From contig JAOABT010000123.1 of the NCBI GenBank assembly GCA_026418215.1, positions 1-6,681 of the forward strand: a DNA stretch of 6,681 nt, given 5' to 3'. Below, piece by piece: positions 4,917 to 6,681 of this stretch; within the stretch, counting starts at the first letter, position 1; the number at the start of each line of letters is the position of its first letter. The notes below the pieces were generated by a model that was given only the letters and a program-made list of their open reading frames with translations, had not been told where the DNA came from and searched no databases. This DNA is from Clostridia bacterium (lineage in GTDB: Bacteria; Bacillota; Clostridia; DSM-8532). The translations under genes were made by a program, and so were the position numbers.

Positions 4917-5750
4917 CTATTCGAAACGCAAGCTGATATCCATCGCTTTGACAGAATGCGTCAGGCTTCCCGAAGAAATCAAATCGACACCTGTCTGTGC
5001 GATTATTTCGGCCTTTTCTACTGTAATGTTTCCGGAAGCCTCTGTCAAGGCCTTTCCATTAATAAACTGAACGGCCTCCTTCATGGCTTCGGGCTTCATG
5101 TTGTCGAGCATGATGATATCCGCGCCGGCCTCCAGAGCCTCTTTTACCTGTTCCATCGACTCTGTTTCCACTTCGATGCGAATGGTATGAGGCGCAATGG
5201 CACGGGCCCTCTTAACAGCCTCTGTAATGCCTCCAGCGGCTTTAATGTGGTTATCCTTAATCAGCACGCCATCGGAAAGGCAGAAGCGATGATTGGTGCC
5301 ACCACCGGCCCTGACGGCATATTTATCGAGATAGCGAAGGCCGGGAGCCGTTTTGCGGGTATCCACAATCTTCGACTTTGTTCCCTGAAGCTTGTCGGCG
5401 AACTTTCTGGTCATGGTTGCAATGCCGCACATACGCTGAAGCAGGTTCAATGCTGTTCTTTCGGCCTTCAGCATGGCTCTGGCATTGCCTGAGATATGCA
5501 TGATCTGTGTCCCCGGCTTTACAAGGTCTCCGTCGGCAACATAATGCTCGATGTAAATCTTGGGGTCCAACAGCGTAAAGACTCTTTCGAAGACATCTAA
5601 ACCGGCCATGACGCCCTCTTCCTTGGCAATCAGCTTAGCCGAGCAGACCTCGTCGGCCGGGACAGTGCTGTCGGTGGTGAGATCGCCCATGGGCATATCT
5701 TCTTTTAGTGCTCTTATCACAATATCATCGACTAAGGTCATATCAAGCAT
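4917..5750 (-). CDS. nadC: Nicotinate-nucleotide pyrophosphorylase (quinolinate phosphoribosyltransferase)
   Basis: A 277-residue cytoplasmic enzyme that converts quinolinate and PRPP to nicotinate mononucleotide, CO2 and pyrophosphate, the last step of quinolinate-based NAD synthesis. The N-terminal domain begins VDDIVIRALKEDMPMGDLTTD. Conserved active-site blocks follow in order: ERTALNLLQRMCGIAT at 97-112, DTRKTAPGLR at 130-139, GGGTNHR at 149-155, KDNHI at 165-169, EVE at 193-195, LDN at 215-217, EASGN at 237-241 and SSGSLTHS at 259-266. All expected basic and acidic ligands are present and the length matches the family. An in-frame ATG 66 nt upstream exists, but AAGGAGG (5759-5765), 8 nt before the ATG at 5750, decides the start. 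The gene overlaps the end of nadB by 8 nt, so translation is probably coupled. The hairpin at 4671-4691 is the likely operon end. Confidence 0.97.
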   Translation of the reverse strand: MLDMTLVDDIVIRALKEDMPMGDLTTDSTVPADEVCSAKLIAKEEGVMAGLDVFERVFTLLDPKIYIEHYVADGDLVKPGTQIMHISGNARAMLKAERTALNLLQRMCGIATMTRKFADKLQGTKSKIVDTRKTAPGLRYLDKYAVRAGGGTNHRFCLSDGVLIKDNHIKAAGGITEAVKRARAIAPHTIRIEVETESMEQVKEALEAGADIIMLDNMKPEAMKEAVQFINGKALTEASGNITVEKAEIIAQTGVDLISSGSLTHSVKAMDISLRFE

Positions 5751-6681
5751 TGACGGTTCCTCCTTGAAAAACGATGTTTCTAAGCCAATGTTCATCATCG
5801 ATGGCAGGGAAATCACTCCTGAAGTGAGCGCCCCGGCTTTCTTCCCTTAAAAACGCTCCCTTAACCACCAGATAAGACAGCTCCAGCATATTCTTGAGCT
5901 CAATGAGCTTGGTATCCTTAATTTCAATATCCCAAACCTGATGCTTCATTTGCTCAATGGCCTTCATGGCCTCCACGAGGCTTTCCTTATTACGCACAAT
6001 ACCGACATTGTGGATCATAAGCTCCTGAAGTCTGCCAATGAGCTCCTGAGCGTTAAAATCGATTTGCTTTCTGGCTTTATGAGCTGCAATATGCGGCTTG
6101 ATACCGGCACATTGTTTGATTTCGCTCAAGTTTTCTGCAATTTGACGCCCGATGCGCTTACCGAAAACGAGACCCTCCAGCAAGGAATTGGATGCCAGCC
6201 GGTTAGCCCCGTGAATGCCGTTGCAGGCGGCTTCCCCTACGGCATAGAAGCCCCGGACCTTGGTTCTTCCCCACTCATCGGTGCGTATACCGCCCATGCT
6301 GTAATGCTGAGAGGGTGCAACCGGTATGTAGTCCTTTGACATGTCGATGCCATAGGAAAGGCAGGTTTTAAAAATTGTAGGGAAGCGCTGTTCCAGATAG
6401 CTTCTGTCCTTATGGGTAATGTCCAGGTAAACATGGTCAGACCCTGTTTTCTCCATCTCCTGAAAAATAGCTCGGGAGACCACATCTCTCGGAGCCAGCT
6501 CTTCCATGGGATGATACTCCGGCATGAAGCGCTCGCCCTGAAGGTTTCTAAGTAATGCCCCTTCACCTCTGACGGCTTCGGAGATCAAGAAGCTTTTATT
6601 CTCCGGATGGAACAAGACGGTGGGATGGAACTGGACAAATTCCAGGTACATGAGCTCAGCGCCGGCTCTTAAGGCTATGAC
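5743..6681 (-). CDS. nadB: L-aspartate oxidase, C-terminal part (runs off the right edge)
   Basis: An FAD enzyme that oxidises L-aspartate to iminoaspartate, which NadA condenses with dihydroxyacetone phosphate to give quinolinate. The window holds the last 312 codons. The frame is open to base 6681 (VIALRAGAEL precedes the first internal Met), so the N-terminal FAD-binding half is outside. Visible motifs of the fumarate-reductase-like fold, in order, are LEFVQFHPT, ISEAVRGEGA, ELAPRDVVSRAI, PSQHYSMGGI, GFYAVGEAACNGIHGANRLASNSLLEG and the C-terminal EESRGAHFRSDFP. These include the family's active-site histidines (QFHPT, QHYSMGG) and arginines (APRD, ANRLASNS). The C-terminal helical domain (about 200 residues after the ANRLASNS motif, to the stop) is intact. 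The last codons contain the nadC ribosome binding site and start. nadA may lie upstream, as in many Clostridia, but is not visible. Confidence 0.97.
   Translation of the reverse strand, partial: VIALRAGAELMYLEFVQFHPTVLFHPENKSFLISEAVRGEGALLRNLQGERFMPEYHPMEELAPRDVVSRAIFQEMEKTGSDHVYLDITHKDRSYLEQRFPTIFKTCLSYGIDMSKDYIPVAPSQHYSMGGIRTDEWGRTKVRGFYAVGEAACNGIHGANRLASNSLLEGLVFGKRIGRQIAENLSEIKQCAGIKPHIAAHKARKQIDFNAQELIGRLQELMIHNVGIVRNKESLVEAMKAIEQMKHQVWDIEIKDTKLIELKNMLELSYLVVKGAFLREESRGAHFRSDFPAIDDEHWLRNIVFQGGTVNA

Noticed and set aside
4621..5070. Open plus-strand frame beginning at the DnaA boxes
   Set aside because: It translates AT-rich intergenic DNA and then the antisense of nadC, and has no ribosome binding site.
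5743..6651. nadB starting at the methionine at 6651
   Set aside because: The frame is open to the window edge with conserved NadB residues (RAGAEL) before that Met, so it is internal to a longer gene.
1..6681. CRISPR array, insertion sequence or phage element
   Set aside because: No regularly spaced repeats, transposase motifs, terminal inverted repeats or integrase-like frames were seen.

Overview
The window looks like chromosomal DNA from an endospore-forming Firmicute, probably of class Clostridia. The signs are an SspF-type small acid-soluble spore protein gene, strong AGGAGG ribosome binding sites about 8 nt from their starts, sigma-A promoters with 17-bp spacers, DnaA boxes of the TTATCCACA type, and tRNA genes that encode their own CCA ends. 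The genus cannot be fixed from the sequence. A Peptococcaceae/Desulfitobacterium-like organism is a guess.

Layout, left to right. Bases 1-131 hold a frameshifted, truncated nitroreductase remnant on the plus strand, followed by about 300 non-coding bases with one strong hairpin. Bases 453-3072 (minus) are a tightly coupled three-gene operon for an ABC-2 exporter of unknown substrate: one ATPase and two different permeases. Bases 3215-3354 (plus) carry a sigma-A promoter, about 105 nt without a gene, and a strong intrinsic terminator, so this is a candidate orphan small RNA. Bases 3420-3611 (minus) encode a 63-residue protein with a CxxC/CxC cysteine pattern. Bases 3775-4094 (minus) are a complete tRNA-Ser(TGA)/tRNA-Ser(GCT) transcription unit with a near-consensus promoter and a 13-bp-stem terminator. 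Bases 4277-4604 (minus) hold the spore protein gene with a possible forespore promoter and a terminator. Bases 4620-4916 are an AT-rich intergenic region with a DnaA-box cluster, a terminator hairpin and a 23-bp palindrome. Bases 4917-6681 (minus) are nadC and the C-terminal 312 codons of nadB.

How the genes work together. NadB and NadC are steps in de novo NAD synthesis (aspartate to iminoaspartate, then quinolinate to nicotinate mononucleotide after NadA). Their reading frames overlap by 8 nt, so they are probably translationally coupled. The ABC genes form a self-contained exporter. All secure genes are on the minus strand. The plus strand holds only the nitroreductase remnant and the candidate small RNA.

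The least explained parts are the small-RNA locus, whose two TACTTAGT repeats could compete for the same pairing partner, and the DnaA-box cluster between nadC and the spore gene.
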